A stretch of DNA of 36,379 nt from Hahella sp. HN01 (GTDB lineage Bacteria > Pseudomonadota > Gammaproteobacteria > Pseudomonadales > Oleiphilaceae), in contig NZ_JAHMIN010000023.1 of NCBI RefSeq assembly GCF_018986435.1, positions 58,092-94,470 on the forward strand, written 5' to 3'. This document shows, one piece after another, positions 24,614-32,595 of this stretch. The position numbers were made by a program, and so were the translations under genes. The notes under the pieces were generated by a model. It did not search any database. It saw only the letters and a list, made by a program, of their open reading frames with translations, and was not told where the DNA came from. Each line of letters begins with the position of its first letter. Position 1 is the stretch's first letter.

Positions 24614-25054
24614 ATGAAAACCACCAGCGATGGTATAGATATTTACGAATGGGAAACCATTGTGGAATTAGCCAGTGAAATCGCCAACATGACAGCAATT
24701 GACGTGGATGCTTCATTGATAGAAAGGAAGCTTCTTTTAGAACTTGATAAACTAGAAGAAAAATATGGCCCGCTACCGTCTATACTCAGCACGAAGGCGG
24801 AATACATAGATGAATTCAGGCTAAAGCTTACATTACTTAAAGAAGCATACATAAACTCTTGCGAAATAAGTGACCTGAATAACAGAGCATTCATAAGCAG
24901 CACCATTGCAGAGTTATACATCGATAATTGTAACGATATTGTCCGCTCAAAATACTGGCTAGAGAAATTCAGGAAGGATTTAGAGCGCTATCCGGAAGAT
25001 GAGTATTTAAATGGGCTTTACCAAGAGCTTTCAGCGAAGTATCGCGATCTTTGA
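24614..25054 (+). CDS. Hypothetical helical protein
   Basis: 146-residue acidic, helix-rich cytoplasmic protein (ERKLLLELDKLEEKYGPLPS, YWLEKFRKDLERYPEDEY). AGAGG lies about 10 bp before the ATG. No family recognised. Its N-terminal TSDGIDIYEWETIVELASEI and overall character resemble small immunity-type proteins. Last gene of the AT-rich island; the next gene is convergent. Confidence 0.6.
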   Translation: MKTTSDGIDIYEWETIVELASEIANMTAIDVDASLIERKLLLELDKLEEKYGPLPSILSTKAEYIDEFRLKLTLLKEAYINSCEISDLNNRAFISSTIAELYIDNCNDIVRSKYWLEKFRKDLERYPEDEYLNGLYQELSAKYRDL

Positions 25055-25129
25055 TAGCGCGGCGCAGCTAACAAATCGATCACAACTTTATAGCCACTGC
25101 CGCACGAGTTAGCGCATTAAGCACCCACC

Positions 25130-25456
25130 TCAAACAACCCCACTCTCCCCCTCAAAACTCATCTCCACGAAGTTGCGTACGGTGACGCCTTCTGGTAGTT
25201 CCGGCACTCTAAGGGTGTCCAGGTCCCAGACTTTTTCTCCGTCGATGGTGACTTTCAGGCTGCTGCCGCACCAGGCGTAAATGGTGTAGGTGTCGTCTTT
25301 GATCCGCACTTCGAATTGGCCTGCCGTTTCGCTGTCGGCAGTGAATAAGGCGGTTTTTCCCGGGGGGACTTCCACTTCAAGAGCCCAGGGCTCTATCCAT
25401 ATGGTCATTGATTTGCCTGTGGGATTCAGGATTCGCTTTTCGTCTGTGTATATCAT
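25130..25456 (-). CDS. Conserved hypothetical protein (small beta-rich)
   Basis: 108 residues, acidic and predicted beta-rich, with GKSMTIWIEPWALEVEVPPG and EVRIKDDTYTIYAWCGSSLK. No signal peptide or membrane segment. Base composition returns to GC-rich here, marking the right boundary of the accessory island. Convergent with the preceding gene. Function unknown; similar short proteins occur alone in many proteobacteria. Confidence 0.7.
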   Translation of the reverse strand: MIYTDEKRILNPTGKSMTIWIEPWALEVEVPPGKTALFTADSETAGQFEVRIKDDTYTIYAWCGSSLKVTIDGEKVWDLDTLRVPELPEGVTVRNFVEMSFEGESGVV

Positions 25457-25769
25457 CGGGCGCTGTCAGGATTTCGTCTGAAAACGAGCCGCAATAATAC
25501 ATCATTTTTCGTATTTTGGGACACCCGCTACATTACAGACGGTTTTTTCTCTTTGATTCAATAGGTTGAAGTCAAATAAAGCAGTACTCCCGCCCTCTTC
25601 GCTTCTGCCGCAATGTTATAAACGGTCACTCTGTAGGCGCCAAAAAATCTAAAGGCAACCTTTTGAAAAAATGACGTTTTTTCAGCGCGAGCCACCGCCC
25701 GGGAAAAACCGGTTACCCCTGGTGTTATACTGATTTGACTTCCCTAACGGGGGAGCAAGGGGGTGTCAC
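25457..25769. other. Intergenic region with an A/T inverted repeat
   Basis: 313 bp between divergent genes. TGAAAAAA (25664-25671), spacer TGACG, TTTTTTCA (25677-25684) is a perfect 8-bp inverted repeat that could be an operator. TATACT near 25727 could be a -10 box for the downstream gene. No gene seen. Confidence 0.4.
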
Positions 25770-26168
25770 ATGACAATTCAAGAAACCTATCGAGAAATCG
25801 AGCAAACCTTGGGACTGGTTCCGGAATGGATAAGACAGATGCCCGAAGGCGGTGTGAACGGCTTTTGGACAATGGCCCGGGATTTCTGGCTGTCGGAAAC
25901 CAAAGTCCCCAATAAATACAAAGAGCTGATTGGTCTTGCGGTGTCCGGCGCGACCCGCTGTAAATACTGCGCCTTATTCCATACCGAAGCCGCCCGGCTT
26001 TTTGGAGCCACTGACGATGAGATCGCCGAAGCCAGCCTGATGGGCGCGCTTTCCATGATGGGCAGCACCTTTATCAACGCCCAGCAAATTGACTACGACA
26101 CATTCAAACAGGAAACGCTTGATATTGTCCGCCATGTTAAAAGCCAGCAAACCTCTCAAGCGGCATGA
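25770..26168 (+). CDS. Carboxymuconolactone decarboxylase / AhpD-like protein
   Basis: 132-residue protein of the CMD/AhpD fold. The active-site motif E52-x11-C64-x2-C67-x3-H71 (ATRCKYCALFH) is exactly the AhpD peroxidase-type arrangement, so it is likely a redox or peroxidase-like enzyme in the cytoplasm rather than a true decarboxylase. Substrate unknown. AAGGGGG lies upstream of ATG 25770. The next gene overlaps its 3' end by about 35 bp, so they form a pair. Confidence 0.88.
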   Translation: MTIQETYREIEQTLGLVPEWIRQMPEGGVNGFWTMARDFWLSETKVPNKYKELIGLAVSGATRCKYCALFHTEAARLFGATDDEIAEASLMGALSMMGSTFINAQQIDYDTFKQETLDIVRHVKSQQTSQAA

Positions 26169-26466
26169 AACGTTAAAGGACCCTACGTTATTGCGATTGG
26201 AGCAGGATAGATTGATTCAACACACCGCCGGAGGTCCCAAGACCTCCGCCCGGTGGCAGGCCGCCGTGATGCGGGCGACCGGCGAACTGATGCAAAACCC
26301 GGAGTACGCACAGCCAACCAGCCAGGATCTGCGCATCGCCTACGCCAAAGCGTTGTTCAGTATTTACGGCGATACCGTGACGGATCTGGAGCTGACTGAA
26401 ATGCTCCTGGTTTTGTGGCGTATCGAAATGGATAGCCTCTCCCCTGTTCAGCATTCGCAGACCTAA
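26134..26466 (+). CDS. Hypothetical protein, co-transcribed with the AhpD-like gene
   Basis: 110 residues from ATG 26134. The frame is open from TTG 26089, and TTG 26119 has AGGAAACGC before it, so the start is uncertain. Mostly helical, no signal or membrane segment; SARWQAAVMRATGELMQNPE and IAYAKALFSIYGDTVTDLEL are its best-defined parts. No family recognised. Its start lies within the AhpD-like gene, suggesting translational coupling and a linked role. Confidence 0.65.
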   Translation: MLKASKPLKRHETLKDPTLLRLEQDRLIQHTAGGPKTSARWQAAVMRATGELMQNPEYAQPTSQDLRIAYAKALFSIYGDTVTDLELTEMLLVLWRIEMDSLSPVQHSQT

Positions 26467-26482
26467 AGCAATCTGCTGAGAA

Positions 26483-27244
26483 TCAACGCTCTCCCAGCCA
26501 CTTCCGGGTAATGCGCTGCATGCGCCCGTCCCGCTTCATTTCATCCAGAGCATCCTGCCAAGTCTGAATCACGCTATCCGGAACCTCTTTGGAGAAGGCG
26601 ATATATTTGGGCTGTTCCTGGATGACGTAAACGATTTTCATCAGTCCGGGGTCTATGCCCTGCAACCTGGCGGTAAATACGCCCACCACATCCACCGTCA
26701 CCCAAAGATCCAGATAGCCCCGCACCAAATTACCCGGATTAAACTGCTCACTCCCCGGGCTACTGACCAGATTGGCGAAGCCTTGTCGTTGCAACAGCTT
26801 TTCAGCGGAGTACCCCTGTACCGTACCGATGCGAGACACTGCACGGGCGTCGTCCATGTTGTTGATCTGAACATTGGAGTCTTTAGCGGCGAAAAACACC
26901 AAGTTAGAAATCGCCACCGGCCCCACCCACTTATATAACGACTCTCGTTGTTCTGTGCGAGTGACTGTGAATAACGCCGCGTTGGGCCTGTTGGCCAAAT
27001 AATACAGACCCCGTTTCCAGGGCGTGGATTGGATAGGATAGGCCTCGCCTACCGTTCGCATAATTTCCTCAACGGTTTCAACCGCCATGCCTTTGGCGAC
27101 GCCATTTTCCGTGTAGCAGAAGGGAGGATATTCAGAGATGTAGACGTCCAACGTCGCTGTCGCGCTTCCCGCCGTTTCAGCATGAGTTGGCAGGGCGCGA
27201 CATAGCATCAACACGAAGAAACAGCACCAGCGTGAGACCAGCAT
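26483..27244 (-). CDS. Periplasmic solute-binding protein, family 3 (PBP2 fold)
   Basis: 253 residues from ATG 27244, chosen because GGGAAG precedes it. The signal peptide is WCCFFVLMLCRALPTHA. The mature protein is an SBP_bac_3 domain: VYISEYPPFCYTENGVAKGM (ligand entry) and PWKRGLYYLANRPNAALFTV. The C-terminus is IQTWQDALDEMKRDGRMQRI. No ABC permease or ATPase is adjacent, so it belongs to the many orphan amino-acid-binding-like proteins of marine gammaproteobacteria, which may sense ligands rather than transport. Ligand unknown. Confidence 0.88.
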   Translation of the reverse strand: MLVSRWCCFFVLMLCRALPTHAETAGSATATLDVYISEYPPFCYTENGVAKGMAVETVEEIMRTVGEAYPIQSTPWKRGLYYLANRPNAALFTVTRTEQRESLYKWVGPVAISNLVFFAAKDSNVQINNMDDARAVSRIGTVQGYSAEKLLQRQGFANLVSSPGSEQFNPGNLVRGYLDLWVTVDVVGVFTARLQGIDPGLMKIVYVIQEQPKYIAFSKEVPDSVIQTWQDALDEMKRDGRMQRITRKWLGER

Positions 27245-27331
27245 GACTTCCCGCCGCAATATTCATGGGGGTGGCTATAAGTCTAGCCCTTGTCATATCA
27301 CTGTAAAGTCTTCGAGGCGTTCGGAGCCCCT

Positions 27332-27862
27332 TTAAACGAGGCTCTCCACGCGCTGCAAAAACGCGCTCGCCTCCGGTTCAGGGCCGTCTCCCATATTAGC
27401 GTGAGAATCGCCGCGCCACTCACACATAACGGTACGCAGTCCACCTTCCGTGCTTACGCCAAGCTCTAAGGTAAAATAGCGGAATGGAGGCGTCCCATTT
27501 TCTACGTTCATCTCCGGTCCCGCCGTCAGCACTATCGCCACCAGCATCGCCTCCGCGACAGCTTTGGCCTCAGGCATTTTCATTAGAATCGTCGGATACT
27601 CCTTCACCCGTAAGGTGGCGAATTCAATGTCACCGGGATCAAAATCCGCTTTGCCCTCCGCGTCGCAGTTTTCGCATACTTTGGACCAAAGAAAATCCAC
27701 CAGGTGCGATCGCTCTTCGGTAGGGATCAAGGCGAATAACTGTAACGGATCGCTTTCGCAAAACTTACGCATGGCGATGTGGGCGAACATGTAATGATGC
27801 GGCCTGGGATCGCTCAACAGTTCGACTTCATTCTGACCCTTGTATTGCTTTTTCCAGAACAT
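27332..27862 (-). CDS. Conserved hypothetical protein
   Basis: 176-residue acidic cytoplasmic protein. CENCDAEGKADFDPGDIEFA gives it a single CxxC, and EWRGDSHANMGDGPEPEASA is a distinctive C-terminal segment. A GGAG ribosome site lies about 10 bp before ATG 27862. No family recognised. Downstream of norR on the same strand, separated by a 97-bp gap that contains a short tandem repeat; a role in the NO response is not indicated. Confidence 0.75.
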   Translation of the reverse strand: MFWKKQYKGQNEVELLSDPRPHHYMFAHIAMRKFCESDPLQLFALIPTEERSHLVDFLWSKVCENCDAEGKADFDPGDIEFATLRVKEYPTILMKMPEAKAVAEAMLVAIVLTAGPEMNVENGTPPFRYFTLELGVSTEGGLRTVMCEWRGDSHANMGDGPEPEASAFLQRVESLV

Positions 27863-27908
27863 AAACGACTACTCCAGTTTTCGATTTCCGGTCTTTGTTC
27901 GCGCGCTA

Positions 27909-27956
27909 TTGTTTATTGCGAACGGTTGTTTATTGCGAACTATTGTTGTTGCGAAC
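27909..27956. repeat. Three tandem 17-nt repeats after norR
   Basis: TTGTTTATTGCGAAC occurs at 27909-27923 and 27926-27940, and a one-base-pair-deleted variant TTGTTGTTGCGAAC at 27943-27956, with 2-bp linkers. Likely slippage expansion between the two genes. The last unit ends at the norR stop codon. Confidence 0.8.
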
Positions 27957-29554
27957 TACGGTTTGTCGCGCACGACGGCATGCCGCCTTTCCACATGAAC
28001 GCCCAGCCGCTTGGCCAGCCTGATAAGGTTGGCGCGGTCCAGAGACAGGGCGCGGGCGGCGGCGGCCCAATTGCCCTGCTCTTCGGTTAAAGTGCGATGA
28101 ATCAGTTCGCGCTGAAACCGTTCCGTTTCTTCTTTCAGGTTAACAGGCTTATGCGATGAAGCCAGCTCAGAGGAGACAGTATGATCTGACTGCGACATAG
28201 TTGAGGAGGAAAGCGGAACGGAAAGATCACAGTGCTCCGGTAAGATCGTCACAATCCGCTTCCCCGCCTGCTGGCTTCTGGCGCGCAGGGCCGCACGGCT
28301 GATGGTGTGCTCCAGCTCGCGCACATTTCCCGGCCAGGAGTATGCCAGCAACGCCTCATTCACCGCCTGCGCCAGACGAATCTGCTCCATACCCAGCTTG
28401 CGCCGCGTCGCAGCGATAAAATAACCTGCCAGCAGCAAAACGTCCTGGTCCCGTTCGCGCAAAGGCGGAACCTGAATGGGATAGACGCTCAGACGATGAT
28501 ATAAGTCTGCGCGAAACGTTTCTGCTTTCACTTCCCGCGCAAGATCCCGATTAGTGGCGGCGATCACCCGCACATTCACTTTCTCCGGTTTATCCCGCCC
28601 CACTTTTTGCACTTCTCCGCTTTGCAGCGCTCGCAGCAGTTTGCTCTGCACCGCCACTGACAACTCGCCGATTTCATCGAGAAACAGGGTGCCTCCATCC
28701 GCCAGCATGAACTTGCCCATACGATCGCTGTTGGCGCCAGTGAAGGCGCCGCGCACATGACCAAACAGCTCGCTTTCCGCCAGGGCGTCCGGCACGGCGG
28801 CGCAGTTGACGTATACCAGCGGCTCATTGCAGCGGGACGACTGCATGTGCAAAGTGCGGGCGACCAGCTCTTTCCCCACGCCAGTTTCCCCGGTCACCAA
28901 CACATTGAAGTCCGAGGACGCCACTAGCCGGATTTCCCGCCGCAACTGCGCCATGGCGACGCTTTCGCCTATCAGTTCGCCGCCATCACGGCTCAATGCC
29001 TCCTGGGTCAGCGCCAACGCTACTTCATGGGCGTGACTGGCCTTGTACTCCAGCATGTTCAGCAGTTCGGCTGATCGTAATGTCGCAGCTGCCAGAGCGT
29101 TAAGAATAGATAGCGTCTTCTGGGAAATATCGTCGAACACGCCGGCGCTCAGGCTGTCCAGCGTCAGCAGGCCGATCAGGCGATGGTCCGAATACAAGGG
29201 AAATCCCATGCAAGCGTGCACCGGCAGATCCCCTTGCGTCGCCAGCAGTAGACCGTCATAGGGGTCCGGCAACTGGCAGTCGGCAGCGAAGCGCACCGGT
29301 TGGCGCGACTGCGTCAGACGTTCGAAACGCGGGTGTTCATCCGCCTTGAAGCGCCGTCCCAGAATATCCGGAGACAACCCCTGCGCCGCCAATGGAACCA
29401 GCACATCCTCGCGCAAAGCGAGCAGCGCCACCGCATCACAGGGTATGGCGTGGCGCACGGCGCTCAATAAGCGATCAAAGCGGTCTTCATTGGTCAGGCT
29501 ATTGGCGAGATCCACAGCGATCTCCACTAACACGGAGAGAGGCGCATCGGTCAT
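27956..29554 (-). CDS. norR: Nitric oxide-responsive sigma-54 activator NorR
   Basis: 532-residue bacterial enhancer-binding protein. The N-terminal GAF domain keeps the NorR iron-site signature: R76, DPYDGL with D100, and HAC with C115. The AAA+ domain has Walker A GETGVGKE, the sigma-54 contact loop GAFTGA, Walker B GGTLFLDEIGEL and the arginine-finger region. The C-terminal Fis-type helix-turn-helix reads GNWAAAARALSLDRANLIRL. NO binding to the non-heme iron relieves GAF repression. It is divergent from a sigma-54 promoter with evenly spaced NorR-type sites, and one site overlaps its own start codon, suggesting autorepression. The targets are nnrS and hmp rather than norVW. Confidence 0.96.
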   Translation of the reverse strand: MTDAPLSVLVEIAVDLANSLTNEDRFDRLLSAVRHAIPCDAVALLALREDVLVPLAAQGLSPDILGRRFKADEHPRFERLTQSRQPVRFAADCQLPDPYDGLLLATQGDLPVHACMGFPLYSDHRLIGLLTLDSLSAGVFDDISQKTLSILNALAAATLRSAELLNMLEYKASHAHEVALALTQEALSRDGGELIGESVAMAQLRREIRLVASSDFNVLVTGETGVGKELVARTLHMQSSRCNEPLVYVNCAAVPDALAESELFGHVRGAFTGANSDRMGKFMLADGGTLFLDEIGELSVAVQSKLLRALQSGEVQKVGRDKPEKVNVRVIAATNRDLAREVKAETFRADLYHRLSVYPIQVPPLRERDQDVLLLAGYFIAATRRKLGMEQIRLAQAVNEALLAYSWPGNVRELEHTISRAALRARSQQAGKRIVTILPEHCDLSVPLSSSTMSQSDHTVSSELASSHKPVNLKEETERFQRELIHRTLTEEQGNWAAAARALSLDRANLIRLAKRLGVHVERRHAVVRDKP

Positions 29555-29608
29555 ATCAAATAAACCCTTATATGTCTTTTAGACTCGATTTATCAGGGTC
29601 ATTTTAAC
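29550..29608. promoter_or_regulatory. NorR enhancer array (GT-N7-AC sites, 24-bp spacing)
   Basis: GTCTTTTAGAC (29574-29584) and GTCATTTTAAC (29598-29608) both fit the NorR GT-N7-AC core. A degenerate third, GTCATATCAAA (29550-29560), lies the same 24 bp further and overlaps the norR start codon. Equal spacing of three sites is typical for NorR enhancers. Confidence 0.75.
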
Positions 29609-29662
29609 CCTCCCGTCGCTTAAATCCAGCGCTTTTCCCTTTAATTTCAGGGCATTCCAAAC

Positions 29663-29678
29663 TGGCAAAGCAATTGCA
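29663..29678 (+). promoter_or_regulatory. Sigma-54 promoter of the nnrS unit
   Basis: TGGCAAAGCAATTGCA has GG and GC separated by exactly 10 bp as in the -24/-12 consensus TGGCAC-N5-TTGCA. It lies 55 bp downstream of the NorR sites and 50 bp before the first gene. Confidence 0.85.
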
Positions 29679-29727
29679 AATACAGAATCAACACTTCCGG
29701 TTAATACGCATCTTGAGGAGGAATGCT

Positions 29728-29976
29728 ATGAACCAGGCCAACGCAACCCTCGACGGTTTCGCCGCCAGACTGATGAAGATTGGCGACAGAACGCTGGTGA
29801 CGTCCATTTTCGTTATCGTCGCCACCGCGCTGATTTGCTACCCCTACGCGGACAACTTCAGCATCGGACAACAAGTCGCCGCCCATATCACCATGGTGGT
29901 GTCAGCCGGCGCTCTGAAACTGGGCTATGTTTTACGTCTGATCGGCAATCGCCGCATCGCTTTGAATGGAGGCTGA
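29728..29976 (+). CDS. Small two-helix membrane protein of the NO-response unit
   Basis: 82 residues from ATG 29728, preceded by a very strong ribosome site (GAGGAGG). Two hydrophobic segments: RTLVTSIFVIVATALICYPY and AAHITMVVSAGALKLGYVLR, with a short polar tail. First gene behind the sigma-54/NorR promoter and 10 bp before nnrS, so it should be NO-induced with it. No function assigned in the sequence; similar proteins accompany nnrS in other marine bacteria, to my recollection. The frame is open from TTG 29674, but that lies in the promoter. Confidence 0.75.
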   Translation: MNQANATLDGFAARLMKIGDRTLVTSIFVIVATALICYPYADNFSIGQQVAAHITMVVSAGALKLGYVLRLIGNRRIALNGG

Positions 29977-29986
29977 TTAAAATCTC

Positions 29987-31174
29987 ATGACCTCAATCGT
30001 CAGCGACCGCAACCCGCGCACAACCCTGCCATTACTGGGTTTGGCGTTCCGCCCCTTTTTTCTGTTTGGCGCGCTGTTCTCCGTTGCCGCCATCGCCTAC
30101 TGGATATTGCTGCTGAATGGCTCAGCGCCCTGGCTCACCGCCATGTCGCCGGTCGTCTGGCACGGCCATGAAATGCTGTTTGGGTTCGGCGGAGCGATAG
30201 TCGTGGGATTTCTGCTTACGGCGGTGCAGACATGGACCGGCTTACCCAGCGTGAAAAACAAAGCGCTGGCGACATTAGTTCTGCTCTGGCTGACAGCCCG
30301 CGTCGCCTTCTTTCTCGGCGGCGACGCGCTACGCCTGGCCATTGTCGCGGAGATATTGTGGTGGGCCCTGTCGGCGCTGGCGTTCATCAACTTACTGGTT
30401 CGTTCAGGCAATCACCGCAATCTGATCATCGCTCCGGTTTTGATATTGATGGCGACACTGGACATCGCTTCCATCGCCGCCAGTGATGCGGGACTGGCTC
30501 TGCATCTCCTTAATACCGGCGTCCTGATGATGGGTGTCTTGATCACCCTTTTAGGTGGCCGGGTCATTCCATTTTTCACACAACGGGGACTTGAGATTGA
30601 CGCCATCACAACGCCCGGCTGGCTGGAAAAAGCCCTGGCGCTGCTGACGCCTCTGACGGCGCTGGCTTTTTTCAGCGAACGCTTTCTCACTTCACTGACG
30701 CTGACCGTCGCAGTGCTGTTGCTGGCAACAGGCGCGCTGCAACTCTTGCGGATCGCGCACTGGCGCAGCCTGAAAACATTCGGCGCGCCGCTGTTGTGGT
30801 CGCTGCATCTCTCTTATCTGACGCTGGCTCTCGGGCAGACAGGCATGGGCCTGAGTCTGCTGTCACAAGGCGTGCACTTCGCAGACGCTTTGCATCTGGT
30901 GACCGTCGGCGCCATCGGCGGCATGATTCTGGCGATGATGTCCCGGGTCTCATTGGGACACACCGGCCGACCTTTACAGCCGCCAGCACTGATGTCCTGG
31001 GCGTTTGCGTTGATCCTGGCGGCGGCTGTGGTGCGCGCAGGGCTACCGCTGCTTATGTCGGCTCCCGCCGCCTGGCGCATTTCCGCAGCGCTTTGGGCGC
31101 TGGCTTATTTACTGTTCGTCATTCATTACGCCGGCATTCTCAATGCGCCGCGCGCAGATGGAAAACCCGGTTGA
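29987..31174 (+). CDS. nnrS: NnrS family heme-copper membrane protein
   Basis: 395-residue polytopic membrane protein (about 12 segments) of the NnrS family, linked to protection from nitrosative stress. Family hallmarks: FRPFFLFGALFSV near the N-terminus, VWHGHEMLFGFGGAIVVGFL with H59 and H61, then LTAVQTWTG and LGGRVIPFFTQRGL. The second histidine region is LHLVTVGAIGGMILAMMSRV, SLGHTGR. Starts at ATG 29987; GGAGG is 14 bp upstream, a little far, and the gene may be translated by coupling to the small upstream gene. Under NorR by promoter position. Confidence 0.95.
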   Translation: MTSIVSDRNPRTTLPLLGLAFRPFFLFGALFSVAAIAYWILLLNGSAPWLTAMSPVVWHGHEMLFGFGGAIVVGFLLTAVQTWTGLPSVKNKALATLVLLWLTARVAFFLGGDALRLAIVAEILWWALSALAFINLLVRSGNHRNLIIAPVLILMATLDIASIAASDAGLALHLLNTGVLMMGVLITLLGGRVIPFFTQRGLEIDAITTPGWLEKALALLTPLTALAFFSERFLTSLTLTVAVLLLATGALQLLRIAHWRSLKTFGAPLLWSLHLSYLTLALGQTGMGLSLLSQGVHFADALHLVTVGAIGGMILAMMSRVSLGHTGRPLQPPALMSWAFALILAAAVVRAGLPLLMSAPAAWRISAALWALAYLLFVIHYAGILNAPRADGKPG

Positions 31175-31236
31175 ACGCCACTGCCCGCCGCCCACTGTGG
31201 ACAAACATGAGACGTATTGATTGACCTGATTTTCAC

Positions 31237-31303
31237 CTAAGCGCGCAGCGGTTTTCTGTCGCGCGCTTAGTTACACCACTGAACGCGTCATGACTCATGA
31301 CGC
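31237..31303. promoter_or_regulatory. Hairpin and palindrome between nnrS and hmp
   Basis: CTAAGCGCGC (31237-31246) and GCGCGCTTAG (31261-31270) form a perfect 10-bp stem with a 14-nt loop, a possible terminator or attenuator of nnrS. Then GCGTCATGA-C-TCATGACGC (31285-31303) is a perfect 9-1-9 palindrome, the shape of a regulator site, 46 bp before hmp. The binding protein is unknown; it does not look like a NorR or NsrR site. Confidence 0.55.
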
Positions 31304-31348
31304 AACACGACATCCATAACGCTATTTACCATCCAAGAAGGAGTTAGA

Positions 31349-32554
31349 GTGTTAGATTCCAACACTATCACAACCATCAAAGCCACCATCCCGGTATTGG
31401 AAAGCGGGGGCGTGGCGATCACTGAGCATTTTTACCGCAGATTGTTCAGCCACAATCCCGAGCTGCTGAATATTTTCAACAGCAGCCACCAACATTCAGG
31501 CGGGCAACAGGTCGCCCTGTTCAACGCCATCGCCGCGTACGCCAAGCACATTGAAACGCCGGAAGCGCTGCAAAGCGCCGTCGAGCGCATCGCTCACAAG
31601 CACACGAGCTTCAATATCCAACCCGCGCAGTACGACATCGTCGGCCATCACCTGCTGGAAACGCTGCAGGAACTGCTTGGCGACGCATTCACTCCAGAAA
31701 TCAGAGACGCCTGGACCAAGGCCTATCAGTTTCTCGCCAGCATTTTCATTGCGAAGGAAGGCGAGCTGTATCAGACACGCGCCAGCGCCCAAGGGGGCTG
31801 GAAAGGAACTAGAACGTTTATCGTGCAGTCAAAACAAAAGGAGTCCGAGCTGGTGACCAGTTTTGTGGTGGCGCCCAAGGATGGCGACCCGGTCATCGAC
31901 TTTCAACCGGGTCAGTACATCGGCGTCAAGGTCAAACCCACCGTCGATGGTTATGCGCAGATTCGTCAGTACTCTCTGTCGGCAGCGCCTAACGGCGCCA
32001 CATACCGCATATCCGTAAAACGGGAGTCCGGAGAACAGCCCGGCCTGGTGTCCAACTATCTGCATGATCATGTTCAAGAGGGAGACGCGCTGGAACTCAT
32101 GGCGCCCGCAGGCGACTTTGTTCTGCATGAAGAGCGTAGCCGCCCCACCGTCCTGATTTCCGCCGGCGTCGGCCTGACGCCGATGATGTCCATGCTGGAA
32201 CGTTTGAGCGCGGCAGACGACGATGCGCCGATTCACTATCTGCACGCCTGCGAAAACGGCGCGCAGCACAGCTTCAAACATCGCCTGGGCGACTTGTTGG
32301 GCATGAAGAAAAACCTGTCCGCGCATGTCTGGTATCGCGAGCCCCGCAGCGAGGATCAACTGGATCACGACTATCAGGCGCAGGGCCTGATGGATATTCC
32401 CAGTGTTGCGGCAACGCTTCCATTGGCGCAGGCGCGCTTCTATCTGTGCGGCCCCACGCCATTCATGGCCATGGCGAAAAAGCAGTTACTGTCGTGCGGC
32501 GTGGATGCGGAACGCATCCACTATGAGGTATTTGGTCCGCATAGCGATCTGTAA
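31349..32554 (+). CDS. hmp: Flavohemoprotein, nitric oxide dioxygenase
   Basis: Detoxifies NO to nitrate with O2 and NAD(P)H in the cytoplasm. The 401 residues are full length and start at GTG 31349 with AAGGAG 7 bp before it. The globin domain (1-140) has Y29, Q53 and proximal H85 in AHKHTSFNI, the same numbers as in E. coli Hmp. The FAD domain has RQYSLSAAPNG, and the NAD domain has ISAGVGLTPMMSML and YLCGPTPFM, with a C-terminal HYEVFGPH. It follows nnrS by 174 bp with intervening hairpins, so a second promoter is possible. Convergent with flgT. Confidence 0.97.
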   Translation: MLDSNTITTIKATIPVLESGGVAITEHFYRRLFSHNPELLNIFNSSHQHSGGQQVALFNAIAAYAKHIETPEALQSAVERIAHKHTSFNIQPAQYDIVGHHLLETLQELLGDAFTPEIRDAWTKAYQFLASIFIAKEGELYQTRASAQGGWKGTRTFIVQSKQKESELVTSFVVAPKDGDPVIDFQPGQYIGVKVKPTVDGYAQIRQYSLSAAPNGATYRISVKRESGEQPGLVSNYLHDHVQEGDALELMAPAGDFVLHEERSRPTVLISAGVGLTPMMSMLERLSAADDDAPIHYLHACENGAQHSFKHRLGDLLGMKKNLSAHVWYREPRSEDQLDHDYQAQGLMDIPSVAATLPLAQARFYLCGPTPFMAMAKKQLLSCGVDAERIHYEVFGPHSDL

Positions 32555-32555
32555 G

Positions 32556-32585
32556 CCAGTAATAGGTAAACCAGTAACAGGTAAA
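32556..32585. repeat. Tandem 15-bp duplication after hmp
   Basis: CCAGTAATAGGTAAA (32556-32570) is followed at once by CCAGTAACAGGTAAA (32571-32585), one mismatch. It starts right after the hmp stop. The hmp-flgT gap of 41 bp shows no terminator hairpin. Confidence 0.75.
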
Positions 32586-32595
32586 CAAGCACAGA

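Noticed and set aside
27909-27956. Short repeats as a CRISPR array
   Set aside because: Units are joined by 2-bp linkers, with no spacers and no cas genes in the window.
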